DNA from: Halobaculum limi
GTDB taxonomy: Archaea > Halobacteriota > Halobacteria > Halobacteriales > Haloferacaceae
NCBI RefSeq assembly: GCF_029490015.1
Contig: NZ_CP120468.1
Coordinates: forward strand, 744,001-808,000
Reading direction: 5' to 3'
Length of the DNA stretch: 64,000 nucleotides
Shown here piece by piece: positions 8,715-17,176 of the stretch (its first letter is position 1; each line of letters opens with the position of its first letter). The notes under the pieces were generated by a model. The model saw only the letters and a list, made by a program, of their open reading frames with translations. It was not told the DNA's origin and made no database searches. The position numbers were made by a program, and so were the translations under genes.

Positions 8715-10319
8715 TTGAACGTTCGTTCGGCCCGTGGAGGAACGACAGTCCTCGTCGCCCTCCTCCTCGTCACCTCGGTCCTCGTCCCGTTCGTTGGCGT
8801 CGCAGGCGCGGTCCCCGACGCCCGCGTCGCCGTCACTGACGCGACTGTCACGCCCGCGACGCCGACCGCCGGCGCACCCATCACCGTCGAGGCGACCGTC
8901 CGGTTGTCCGGCGGCAGCGCCTCCGCGGCCGATCTCGACCGCGTCCGCGTCGTCGACGCTGACGGCACCGTCCTCGGCGAGGCGACGGGACTCGGTACGC
9001 TCTCGCAGGGCGAGACGCTGACCGTCCCCGTCACGCTCACCATCGCTGATCCCGGCGCGTACGACCTTCGCGTCGTCGCCACTGTCTCCGACAGCGACGA
9101 CGAGACGGCGTCTGCGAGCAGACCGCTCTCGCTCGTCGTCGAACAGGGCGCACCGCTCGTGGAGGTCGTCGCGCCCAGCGCCGTCGCTGGCGCGGATTCG
9201 CGCGTCGAAGTGACCGTCTCGAACCCGACGAACGCAGCGCTTCGCGACCTCACCGTCTCGGCGGCCGACCCAGCAGACGGCGAGCGGACTCGCCGCACCA
9301 TCGCCACGCTCGACGCGGGGGCGAGTCAGACGGTGAACCTCTCTGTTCGCCCGAGTGAGGTGGGTGAGGCGACGCTTGCAGTCCGCGTCGACTACACGAC
9401 CGCCGCCGGGACGCGCGCCAGCGTGACCGCCGAGCAGTCCGTCTCCGTCGAGGAACTCGCCGCCGACGTGGGCGTTCGCGTCGCTCGCTCGACCGGCGAC
9501 GGCGGCGTGGCGGGCGCTGGCGGCGGCGCCGCAGGACTCGCAGGTATTCTCGGCGGCGGTGGGGGCGGCGCACTCCAGCCGTCGACCGGCGAGGGCGGCG
9601 AAGACTCCAGCGACGGCGCTCGCGTCGACGTGACCGTGACCAACTTCGGCAACGCCGCTATCGAGCGAGTCGTTCTCGTCCCGCGGGACGCCAACGGCAC
9701 CGTCGTCGAGGCTATCGGCCGGGTCGCCGTCGCCGACTCGCTGTCGCCTGGCGAGGCCGCGACCGTCACCGTCGACCTCGCGAACGTCGAGGCCGCCGGC
9801 GACGTCCGCTTCGTCGCCGAGTACGACCTGGCGGACGAGCGACGCGAGGCCGCGACCGTCTACGACGTGCGGCCTGCCCGCGGTGCGGTCGACCTCACGG
9901 GACTGAACGTCACCGTCCGCGACGACGGCACGGTCGCCATCGCGGGCAACCTCGGCAACGTCGGCGGCGGCGAGGTGTCGGGCGTCGTCGTCCGCGTCGC
10001 CACCGACGAGTTCGTCGCGCCCGCGTACCCACAGCGCAGTTACTTCGTGGGGACCGTCGGCGCGAGCGAGTTCGCCCCCTTCCGGGTGACCGCCGCCGTC
10101 GACACCGCGAACGCGACGACCGTCCCCGTCGAGGTGACGTACACGACCGGCGACGACCGTCTCACCACCGTCGTCGAGGTGCCGCTCCCGCCCGAGCAGT
10201 CTGCGCGGGGCCGCCCGCTGGGCGCGTTCGGTGGCTTCGGCACGCTCGGTGCGGTCCTCCTCGCACTCGGCCTCTCCATCCCCGTCGCGGTCGGGCTACT
10301 GGCCCGACGGTACCGATGA
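8715..10319 (+). CDS. Secreted CARDB-repeat protein linked to an ABC exporter
   Basis: 534 residues. An N-terminal Sec-type signal (VLVALLLVTSVLVPFVGVAGAV) is followed by several Ig-like CARDB repeats (VTVSNPTNAALRDLTVS, VDVTVTNFGNAAIERVVLV), a Gly-rich linker near residue 270, and a C-terminal membrane helix ending in RRYR. It is therefore a surface protein with its domains outside. The start is the TTG at 8715, which gives a complete signal peptide. The stop overlaps the next gene by ATGA, so it is co-translated with the ATPase and permease. It resembles haloarchaeal COG1361-type proteins that accompany MacB-like transporters. Confidence 0.85.
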   Translation: MNVRSARGGTTVLVALLLVTSVLVPFVGVAGAVPDARVAVTDATVTPATPTAGAPITVEATVRLSGGSASAADLDRVRVVDADGTVLGEATGLGTLSQGETLTVPVTLTIADPGAYDLRVVATVSDSDDETASASRPLSLVVEQGAPLVEVVAPSAVAGADSRVEVTVSNPTNAALRDLTVSAADPADGERTRRTIATLDAGASQTVNLSVRPSEVGEATLAVRVDYTTAAGTRASVTAEQSVSVEELAADVGVRVARSTGDGGVAGAGGGAAGLAGILGGGGGGALQPSTGEGGEDSSDGARVDVTVTNFGNAAIERVVLVPRDANGTVVEAIGRVAVADSLSPGEAATVTVDLANVEAAGDVRFVAEYDLADERREAATVYDVRPARGAVDLTGLNVTVRDDGTVAIAGNLGNVGGGEVSGVVVRVATDEFVAPAYPQRSYFVGTVGASEFAPFRVTAAVDTANATTVPVEVTYTTGDDRLTTVVEVPLPPEQSARGRPLGAFGGFGTLGAVLLALGLSIPVAVGLLARRYR

Positions 10320-11140
10320 GTCGCGACTCGGCCGACGCGAACGCGCCGTTCGCGTCCGTCGGAGAGGAAGCCGCGGAGCAGGCGGACTCCACTGACCCTG
10401 CGACCAACGGTGCCGCCGACTCCGCCCACGACGCTCGCGTCGGCGCGGCCGAACTCGCCTCTCGACGACCCGCGGGCGTCCCGCCGTTGCGACTCGTGAA
10501 CGTCACCAAACGGTATGAGGGCGGTGGCGGCACCGTCACCGCGCTCTCGAACGTCGACTTCGCGGTCGAGGCCGGTGAGGTCATCGCCGTCATCGGCCCC
10601 TCGGGGTCGGGCAAGTCGACGATGCTGAATCTCCTCGGACTGCTCGACGATCCGACCGAGGGCCGCGTCGAACTCCACGGCTCACCCGTTGCCGGACGCT
10701 CCGAGCGCGAACGGACCGACGTGCGCCGGGAGACCATCGGCTTCGTCTTCCAGGACTTCCACCTCATTCCCACTCTCTCGGCCGTCGAGAACGTCCGCCT
10801 GCCGACGGCGTTCCTCCCCGACGACTACACCGACCGCGCAATCGACCTCCTCGAACGGGTCGGCCTCGGCGACCGTCTGTACCACACGCCCGACGAACTC
10901 TCCGGCGGGCAGAAACAGCGCGTCGCCATCGCACGCGCCCTCGTGAACGACCCCGACGTGTTGCTCGCGGACGAACCCACGGGCAACCTCGACCGCGACA
11001 CCGGCGTCGCCGTCCTCGAAGAGATCAGAGGGATCGCAGGAGAGGGCGTCGGCGTCGTCGCCGTCACGCACGACGACCTCGTGACCGAGTACGCCGACCG
11101 CACCGTCGAACTCGTCGACGGGGTACTCACCGATGCGTGA
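10316..11140 (+). CDS. MacB/LolD-type ABC transporter ATP-binding protein
   Basis: 274 residues. Walker A GPSGSGKST (about 94 to 102), signature LSGGQKQR (about 195), Walker B with VLLADEPTGNLD, and the switch His in VTHDD are all intact. The first 55 residues are an acidic, probably disordered extension. LolD/MacB-type ATPases drive extrusion of lipoproteins, peptides or drugs, or act as mechanotransmitters, rather than importing substrates. The gene overlaps the CARDB gene by 4 bases and the permease gene by 8, so the three form one operon and very likely one complex. Confidence 0.93.
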   Translation: MSRDSADANAPFASVGEEAAEQADSTDPATNGAADSAHDARVGAAELASRRPAGVPPLRLVNVTKRYEGGGGTVTALSNVDFAVEAGEVIAVIGPSGSGKSTMLNLLGLLDDPTEGRVELHGSPVAGRSERERTDVRRETIGFVFQDFHLIPTLSAVENVRLPTAFLPDDYTDRAIDLLERVGLGDRLYHTPDELSGGQKQRVAIARALVNDPDVLLADEPTGNLDRDTGVAVLEEIRGIAGEGVGVVAVTHDDLVTEYADRTVELVDGVLTDA

Positions 11141-12305
11141 ACGCCTCTCGCGGGCACTTCGCCGCCGGGCCGACGCTATCGGCCGCCGGTTCCCGGCCGT
11201 CTCGCTGGCCGGGCGGAACCTCTCGCGCCAGCGCCTCCGGGCGGGACTGGCGGCGCTCGGCATCGTCATCGGCGTGTTCGCGGTCGTCTCGCTGGGGATG
11301 CTCGGGACCGCCCTCCAGACCGCCGCCACCGAGGAACTCGGCGGCCTCGGCAACCAAGTGATCATCAGTCCCGCGCCCGAGACGGACGCGGACACACTCA
11401 ACGGGCGCGACCTCGCGGCTATCGAGCGAGCGGCGGCGGGCCGCGGCGAGGTGATCCGACTGAAGTCGGCCGGTGCGACCGTCTCGGGGTCCGGCGGGCA
11501 GACCGTCGCGCAGATATACGGCACGACGAACCCACGGGCGCTGTTCGGTGACGCGCCGGGCGTCCCCGACTACCACCGGCAGGGAGCGCTCGTCGGCGCG
11601 GACGTGGCCGGAGCGCTCGACCTCCGCGAGGGGTCGACCGTCACCATCGAGGGCAACACCTACCGCGTCGTCGCGGTCCTCCCCGAGCAGTCGAGTATCA
11701 CGCCGCTCCGGGCGGATTCGGCGGTCGTCCTCCCGCCGGGCGAGTTCGCCCAGCAGGGCTTCTCGCAGGTGGTCGTGCAGGCCAACTCCGGGGGCGACGC
11801 CGACGCGGTCGCGAGTGAGGTGCGCGAGCAGTTGAACGGCCGCGAGCGCCGCGTGTCGGTGTTCTCGCTGACGAGTGTCCTCGATCAGATCACGGAGTTC
11901 TTCGCCCTGCTCAACGGCTTCCTCCTCGCCGTCGCGGGCGTCTCGCTCATCGTCGCGGGCGTGTCCATCTTCAACGTGATGCTGATGACCGTCTCCGAAC
12001 GACGCGGTGAGATCGGGGTCCTCCGCGCGGTCGGCATCCACCGCGACCAGGTGTTGCGAACGCTGCTCGTCGAGGCGACCTTGCTGGGGGTCGGCGGCGG
12101 CGCACTCGGCGTGCTTCTCGGCACCGTCGGTGTGATCGCGGTCGCGCTCAACACCGACCTCCCCCTCGACGCGGTGCTCGTCCCGACGAACGCCCTCGTG
12201 GGCCTCGGCGCCTTCGCATTCGGCGTGACGGTGGCGCTCGTCGGGGGCCTGTACCCCGCGTACCGGGCGGCGTGGGAGCCACCCGTGGAGTCGCTCCGGG
12301 GGTAG
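11133..12305 (+). CDS. MacB/FtsX-type ABC transporter permease
   Basis: 390 residues. One N-terminal membrane helix (near residues 40 to 60) is followed by a large extracellular MacB-like domain. Three membrane helices close the protein, with the conserved ISIFNVMLMTVSERRGEIGVLRAVG-like coupling segment of the FtsX fold, here FNVMLMTVSERRGEIGVLRA. ATG 11133 overlaps the ATPase gene. With the CARDB protein upstream it forms an exporter-like complex of unknown substrate. Confidence 0.93.
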   Translation: MRERLSRALRRRADAIGRRFPAVSLAGRNLSRQRLRAGLAALGIVIGVFAVVSLGMLGTALQTAATEELGGLGNQVIISPAPETDADTLNGRDLAAIERAAAGRGEVIRLKSAGATVSGSGGQTVAQIYGTTNPRALFGDAPGVPDYHRQGALVGADVAGALDLREGSTVTIEGNTYRVVAVLPEQSSITPLRADSAVVLPPGEFAQQGFSQVVVQANSGGDADAVASEVREQLNGRERRVSVFSLTSVLDQITEFFALLNGFLLAVAGVSLIVAGVSIFNVMLMTVSERRGEIGVLRAVGIHRDQVLRTLLVEATLLGVGGGALGVLLGTVGVIAVALNTDLPLDAVLVPTNALVGLGAFAFGVTVALVGGLYPAYRAAWEPPVESLRG

Positions 12306-12378
12306 GTCGGCTTCACGCGGTGGTCCCGCGACGAACAGAACCCGAAGACACTTGCGGGCGGTGTCGTCAGGTGTGTCT

Positions 12379-13755
12379 ATGTCGAGATACTGGTCCCGCA
12401 GGCGGGCGCTCGCCGCCGTCGGGACGACGCTGTTCGCCGGGTGTAGCGGCTTTCCCCGGGCCGACGCCGGCGGCGCGACCGCGATCACTGGGGGCTCCGA
12501 GTCGACGCCCGCAGGCACGCCGACGCCGGAGCTAACGCCCGTTCCTGAACCGGACGCCTCGTTCACGCCCAGCCAGTGGACTGCACCGACAGACGCGCCG
12601 ACGAGCGACGTGGAGCGAACCGTCCTCGTCGAGAACCTCGAAGTGCCGTGGGACATCTCCGTCGCGAGCAACGGCGACCTGTTCGTTACCGAGCGAGTCG
12701 GCCGCGTCAATCGCTTCTCCGACGGCGACGTGGACACCGTCTTCGCACCCGAGGATGCCATCGACGCTGGCTCCATCCCCGCGACGCCGAAGCAACAGCA
12801 GTGGTGGGTGAAGGGCGGCGAAGGTGGCACCCTCGGCGTCGCGGTCCACCCCGACTACCCCGATGTAGAGGTGCTGTACGTCTACTACACCGCCAGCGTC
12901 GACGACGGGAAGGTGAACCGCGTCTCGCGGTTCGACCTCTCGGCGGACGACCCCGCAGCCACCGAACGCCCCGTCGTCGCCGACATCCCCGCCAACCGCT
13001 TCCACAACGGCGGGCGCCTCACCTTCGGCCCTGAGGGCTCCCTCTGGGTCACGACCGGCGACGCCGGAAGCGGTGAACTCGCGGCCGACCCCGGCGCACT
13101 GCCTGGGTCCGTCCTCCGAGTCACCGTCAACGGTGAGCCAGCGCCCGACAACCCGGACATCGACGGCGGTGACCCGCGCGTGTTCACGTACGGCCACCGC
13201 AACCCGCAGGGTCTCGTCTTCCTCCCCGACGGCACGCCCGTTCTCAGCGAACACGGGCCCGGCGGCCGCGACGAGGTGAACCGCCTCGTCGCCGGCGGCT
13301 TCTACGGGTGGCCAGAGACGCGGACCGCAGACGACTACTCCGCACTCGGCGCCGACAGCGACGTTCGCCCGCCGCTGGCGAACACGCTCGGGTCGACTTG
13401 GGCACCGACTGGGTCGCTGTTCTACACCGGCGACGCCGTCCCGTCGTGGCACAATCGGATGCTGATCGGTGGCCTCGGCAGTCAGCAGTTGGTCGTCCTG
13501 ACGCTGTCGCCGCCTGATGCCGAGGTGCCGCCGCTGGGCGAGACGGGTCGCCGCTTCGACGCCGACTGGCTAGACGACACGTACACCGCCACGGCCCACC
13601 CCGTCTTGCGGAACGAACTCGGGCGCATCCGGCACGTCGAACAGGGGACCGACGGCGAACTGTACCTCGTCACCTCCAACCGCGACGGGCGCTCGACCGA
13701 GCAGTTCCCGAAGGAGAACCACGACGTCCTCGTGCGACTGGAGGCGAGCGAATGA
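12379..13755 (+). CDS. Lipoprotein of the glucose/sorbosone dehydrogenase (PQQ-type) family
   Basis: 458 residues. The N terminus has twin arginines (SRRRALAAVG) followed by a lipobox (LFAGCSGF), so it is a Tat-exported lipoprotein. The mature part is a six-bladed propeller of the soluble aldose dehydrogenase family: VPWDISVASNGDLFVTERVGR, the GGTLGVAVHPDY loop, RFHNGGRLTFGPEGSLW, and HRNPQGLVFLPDGTPVLSEHGPGGRDEVN are typical. Such enzymes oxidise sugars using bound PQQ, but haloarchaea are not known to make PQQ, so the cofactor or activity is uncertain. ATG 12379 is chosen because it gives the clean Tat signal. The stop overlaps the next gene by ATGA. Confidence 0.88.
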   Translation: MSRYWSRRRALAAVGTTLFAGCSGFPRADAGGATAITGGSESTPAGTPTPELTPVPEPDASFTPSQWTAPTDAPTSDVERTVLVENLEVPWDISVASNGDLFVTERVGRVNRFSDGDVDTVFAPEDAIDAGSIPATPKQQQWWVKGGEGGTLGVAVHPDYPDVEVLYVYYTASVDDGKVNRVSRFDLSADDPAATERPVVADIPANRFHNGGRLTFGPEGSLWVTTGDAGSGELAADPGALPGSVLRVTVNGEPAPDNPDIDGGDPRVFTYGHRNPQGLVFLPDGTPVLSEHGPGGRDEVNRLVAGGFYGWPETRTADDYSALGADSDVRPPLANTLGSTWAPTGSLFYTGDAVPSWHNRMLIGGLGSQQLVVLTLSPPDAEVPPLGETGRRFDADWLDDTYTATAHPVLRNELGRIRHVEQGTDGELYLVTSNRDGRSTEQFPKENHDVLVRLEASE

Positions 13756-15224
13756 GTCGGCGCGGGTCGTCGTTGCCGACCGGACCCGGGTCGCTGGCGG
13801 CGCTCGCGGCGCTGTTGCTCGTCGTCGCTGCGGTCGCACCCGCGGTCGTCGCCGCGGGCGGTGCGGGGAGCGTGGCGGTCAGCCCCGGTACCTCCGCCGT
13901 CGGTTCTGCAGGGTCACCGTTCGCACAGACGGACGCACCGAACCCCTGCGTCGGCACCGTCGAACGCGAGCCGTCGTCGACGACGCTCGTGACGATTCAG
14001 GGCGCCCGCGCCGGCGAGAAGACGGCGTCGCTGCTGCTCGGCGTCGCGCCCGACGGATCCATCCGCGGCGTCCACAACGACTCCGCCGCCGGGCGCTGGT
14101 GGCAGTACGACGTGGACCCCCTGCCGAATGGCGACCTCCTCCTCGCCACCACCGAACCCGGCATCACCGTCGTCGAACGGGTCGACCCCGTCACCGGCGA
14201 GCACACCGACGTCCGCCGGCTCCAGAACGTCGAGGACGCCCACGACGTCGACTACCTCGGCGACGGCGAGTTCGTCACCGTCGACAAGGGCGACGAGCGC
14301 AACCGCGTGGTGGTATACAACGAGTCGGGCATCGTCTGGGAGTGGCGCTTCGACAACCACACCGACCAGTTCCCGCGCGACGGCGGCGGCCCCTACGCGA
14401 AAGACTGGACCCACGTGAACGACGTCGACCCCATCGGGAACGGCACGTTCCTCGTCTCCGTCCGCAACTTCGACCAGGTCATCGCTATCGACCGCGCGAC
14501 GAAGGAAGTGAAGTGGACGCTCGGGAGCGACGACGACTACGACATCCTCGACGAACAGCACAACCCGGACTTCATCGAGGGTGAGGACGGCACGGCGACC
14601 GTCCTCGTCGCCGACTCCGAGAACGACCGCGTCGCGGAGTACGCCCGCACCGACGACGGCGGGTGGGAGCGGACGTGGGTGCTCCGAGGCGGCGGCCTCC
14701 ACGAACCCCGTGACGCCGACCGCCTCCCGAACGGCAACACGCTCGTCACCGACCGACGCGGCCACCGTGTCCTCGAAGTGACGCCCCGCGGGAAGGTCGT
14801 CTGGGAGGTGTACACGCCGTGGCAGCCGTACGACGCCGAACGCATCGGCACGGACCGAGGCTCCGACGGCCCGACTACGCGACAGGTGGGCGCGACCGGA
14901 ACCCACGAGATGACGGGGAGTGCGGACTTCGAGACCAGCGACATCGAGGCGTGTTACGAGTACCTCACCGGCATCGATCGAACCCGACTCATCGCCGACG
15001 ACGAGCAGTGGGGTACGGGCGGGAGCCTGACCGATACGGAGACGGGAACCGCTGGCGACACGAGCGGTGACGCCGGCGGCGCGGGCGACGGCGCCGACAC
15101 GACGAGTCGAGCGTGGACGACGGTGCCCGACGACTCCAGCATCGACGTCCCCGGCTTCGGAATCGGCGTCGCGCTGGCGGCGCTGGTGCTGGTGGCGGTG
15201 TTGGCGGTGCGGCGACGGGACTGA
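13752..15224 (+). CDS. Arylsulfotransferase (ASST)-like exported propeller protein
   Basis: 490 residues. A Sec-type signal covers roughly residues 15 to 35. The beta-propeller shows repeats such as WWQYDVDPLPNGDLLLATTEP, DAHDVDYLGDGEFVTVDKGD, WTHVNDVDPIGNGTFLVSVRN and HEPRDADRLPNGNTLVTDR, which match the ASST family; the catalytic His would be one of the conserved DWTHVND/AHDVD histidines. A Ser/Thr/Gly-rich linker and a C-terminal membrane helix ending in RRRD anchor it outside. It is translationally coupled to the upstream sugar-dehydrogenase-like lipoprotein. True sulfotransfer is not shown by sequence. Confidence 0.82.
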   Translation: MSRRGSSLPTGPGSLAALAALLLVVAAVAPAVVAAGGAGSVAVSPGTSAVGSAGSPFAQTDAPNPCVGTVEREPSSTTLVTIQGARAGEKTASLLLGVAPDGSIRGVHNDSAAGRWWQYDVDPLPNGDLLLATTEPGITVVERVDPVTGEHTDVRRLQNVEDAHDVDYLGDGEFVTVDKGDERNRVVVYNESGIVWEWRFDNHTDQFPRDGGGPYAKDWTHVNDVDPIGNGTFLVSVRNFDQVIAIDRATKEVKWTLGSDDDYDILDEQHNPDFIEGEDGTATVLVADSENDRVAEYARTDDGGWERTWVLRGGGLHEPRDADRLPNGNTLVTDRRGHRVLEVTPRGKVVWEVYTPWQPYDAERIGTDRGSDGPTTRQVGATGTHEMTGSADFETSDIEACYEYLTGIDRTRLIADDEQWGTGGSLTDTETGTAGDTSGDAGGAGDGADTTSRAWTTVPDDSSIDVPGFGIGVALAALVLVAVLAVRRRD

Positions 15225-15227
15225 AGA

Positions 15228-16193
15228 TCAGCCGAAGCGGTCGAGTCCGGCCTGTCGACTGCCGACGCCGGGCGGATCACGCACCCACGGCGTCCGCTCG
15301 GCGCGGAGACTGGCGGCCTCGCCCTCGTCGGCCGCCGGGTCCGCCGCCTCGAACCCCGCACACGACTCCGCGCAGGCGCTCGCGGGGTCGACGACGCGGC
15401 CGAAGTGTTCGCAGTACGGCCGCCCGTCCGCGTCGGCGACGCAGTTACCACAGCCGGGGAACTCGTACGTTCTCCACCCCTTCCCGTACGCACGCTCGGC
15501 GATTCGGCGGCGCTTGTGAACCTTCGCTGCGGGACTCACGACGGCGATATCCGTCCGACCGGGGTACTCGTCCAGCGGCTCTACGCCCCAGTCGTCGGCG
15601 TCGAGCGTCCCCGCTTCCCGGACCACCTCGCGGTCGCCCGTCTCGGGGTCGAACCGCCAGACGCCGACCGCCTCGGGGATGCGGTTCAGGTGCGCGCCGG
15701 TGACGTGGCTCTCGGTCGCGAGGACGACCTGGTCGAACAGGGCGAGACTGGCGTCGACCCGGAGTTGCCGCCGGAGGTCGCCCGGCCGCCCGAGGTCGGG
15801 TTTGTTCTCGATGGCGACGAGTTCGCCGACCCAGTCGTCCGGGTAGCGCGTCGCCCGGCGCACGCATCGGGTGCCGCCGCGACGCTCTTCGACCAGGAAG
15901 CCGCAGTCGACGCCCGCGTCGGCGAGGCCGCGGGCGCGGTCGGGGCGGGTGTCGAACGCGCGAGTGACGGGCACCGACTCACCGACGCCGATGTCGGCCT
16001 CGACGACGGCGGGTGGGATGGTCCGGTCGGTGATCCGTGTGCGGCCGTCGAAGTTGGGGCCGGGGACGACGCCGACCACGTCGACGACGCGGCTTCCGGG
16101 GGCGGCGACAGCGCCGCCCAACTGCCGCGCGAGCACCCAGTCGGTCGCCCGTTCGAGGTGGGCACACAGCGCCAACTCGAACGCGAACTCCAT
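15228..16193 (-). CDS. DUF5787 family protein
   Basis: 321 residues. It begins MEFAFELALCAHLE, as in the haloarchaeal DUF5787 family. A central stretch (WVGELVAIENKPDLGRPGDLRRQLRVDASLALFDQVVLAT) has the E-x-K spacing of a PD-(D/E)XK nuclease fold, an inference from the VAIENKPD strand. Near the C terminus there is a Cys-rich cluster (CGNCVADADGRPYC, CAESCAGF) likely to bind metal. ATG 16193 is supported by the GGGCTTTTGCCC box about 25 bases before it. Its biological role is unknown. Confidence 0.8.
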   Translation of the reverse strand: MEFAFELALCAHLERATDWVLARQLGGAVAAPGSRVVDVVGVVPGPNFDGRTRITDRTIPPAVVEADIGVGESVPVTRAFDTRPDRARGLADAGVDCGFLVEERRGGTRCVRRATRYPDDWVGELVAIENKPDLGRPGDLRRQLRVDASLALFDQVVLATESHVTGAHLNRIPEAVGVWRFDPETGDREVVREAGTLDADDWGVEPLDEYPGRTDIAVVSPAAKVHKRRRIAERAYGKGWRTYEFPGCGNCVADADGRPYCEHFGRVVDPASACAESCAGFEAADPAADEGEAASLRAERTPWVRDPPGVGSRQAGLDRFG

Positions 16194-16210
16194 AGCGGAG
16201 GAGAGGACCG

Positions 16211-16223
16211 AACGGGCAAAAGC
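16211..16223 (-). promoter_or_regulatory. CTTTT-type promoter of the DUF5787 gene
   Basis: On the minus strand it reads GGGCTTTTGCCCG, ending 17 bases before the ATG with the T run about 24 to 27 bases upstream. The same GGGCTTTT box precedes several other genes in the window at the same distance. Confidence 0.45.
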
Positions 16224-16299
16224 CCTCCCACGCCGGCGGCGCTCGCGTGCGAGCCAGCTGACGAATCCGTAGCTATCCGGCCTGATACCTACGGCGACG

Positions 16300-16309
16300 G
16301 GCTTTTGAC
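16300..16309 (+). promoter_or_regulatory. CTTTT-type promoter of the Tat lipoprotein gene
   Basis: GGCTTTTGAC centred 27 bases before ATG 16332; same layout as the box of the divergent DUF5787 gene. Confidence 0.45.
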
Positions 16310-16331
16310 CCACACACGCAGTGCGTCGGGT

Positions 16332-17099
16332 ATGGATCGACGACGATTCCTCGCCGGCGTGGCCGCCGCCGGCGTCGCGGGACTGGCTGGGTGCGGGACC
16401 GCCTCAGGGACGGTTCGCCCGCCGGAACTCCCGCAGCAACGACTCGAAGAGGGGGGATGGGAACGCACCGCCGCGAACACCGAGGAGGTGTTCTCGCGGA
16501 CGGTCGCGGGGACGGACGTGTCAGCGACGGCCGTCTCACGCGTGTTCGACGACGCCGCACTCCGCGCCGACGTGAGCGACAAGACGCTCGACGCGGTCGA
16601 CGGGGCGCTCTCGAACTTCTTCGCCGCCCGCATCGCCTTCACGCCGAACCTCGCGGACGTACCGGTGGAGTCCGCACGCGAGGAACTGGCCGCCCGCGCC
16701 GCGGGTCTCGCGAGCGAGCAGTTCACCGCGCAGTTGGAGTCGGCGGGGCTGACGGACGTCTCCGCGAGTGAGGCGGGAACGATCAGCGTCGAGACGGGCG
16801 AGGAGGCGTCGCTCACCGAGTACAGCGCCGCCTTCGAGTTCGAGTCGTTCTCCTTCGACGTGCGCGGCGACACGCTTCAGATCGAAGGCGGCAGCATCGA
16901 CGTCGGCGGGAAACTTGCAACGTGGGTCCACGACGGCGGCCTGTTCCTCTCGGGCGGCGCGTACCCCGCCGAGAACTTCGCGCGCAGCGTCGAGAAGGAA
17001 CTCTCGGAGGCCATCACCGTCTCCGTCGACATCGACCTGGGCCTTGAACCCGAAGTCTACGAGGAGGAGGTTACCGGCCTCCTCAAGCGCGTGGAGTGA
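16332..17099 (+). CDS. Tat-exported lipoprotein (DUF6517-like)
   Basis: 255 residues. The start MDRRRFLAGVAAAGVAGLAGCGT combines a twin-arginine motif with a lipobox whose Cys is residue 21. The mature domain lacks further cysteines and alternates helix and strand, with ISVETGEEASLTEYSAAFEFESFSF and GGKLATWVHDGGLFLSGGAYP. This pattern fits the haloarchaeal DUF6517 family of unknown function. ATG 16332 fits both the signal peptide and the upstream CTTTT box. Confidence 0.78.
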   Translation: MDRRRFLAGVAAAGVAGLAGCGTASGTVRPPELPQQRLEEGGWERTAANTEEVFSRTVAGTDVSATAVSRVFDDAALRADVSDKTLDAVDGALSNFFAARIAFTPNLADVPVESAREELAARAAGLASEQFTAQLESAGLTDVSASEAGTISVETGEEASLTEYSAAFEFESFSFDVRGDTLQIEGGSIDVGGKLATWVHDGGLFLSGGAYPAENFARSVEKELSEAITVSVDIDLGLEPEVYEEEVTGLLKRVE

Positions 17100-17176
17100 T
17101 CGATAGCGGGCACACGACCAGCACCCAGACCGCCGGATACACAAGCGGTTAGTCGGCCCCGTCCGACGCGGCGGGT

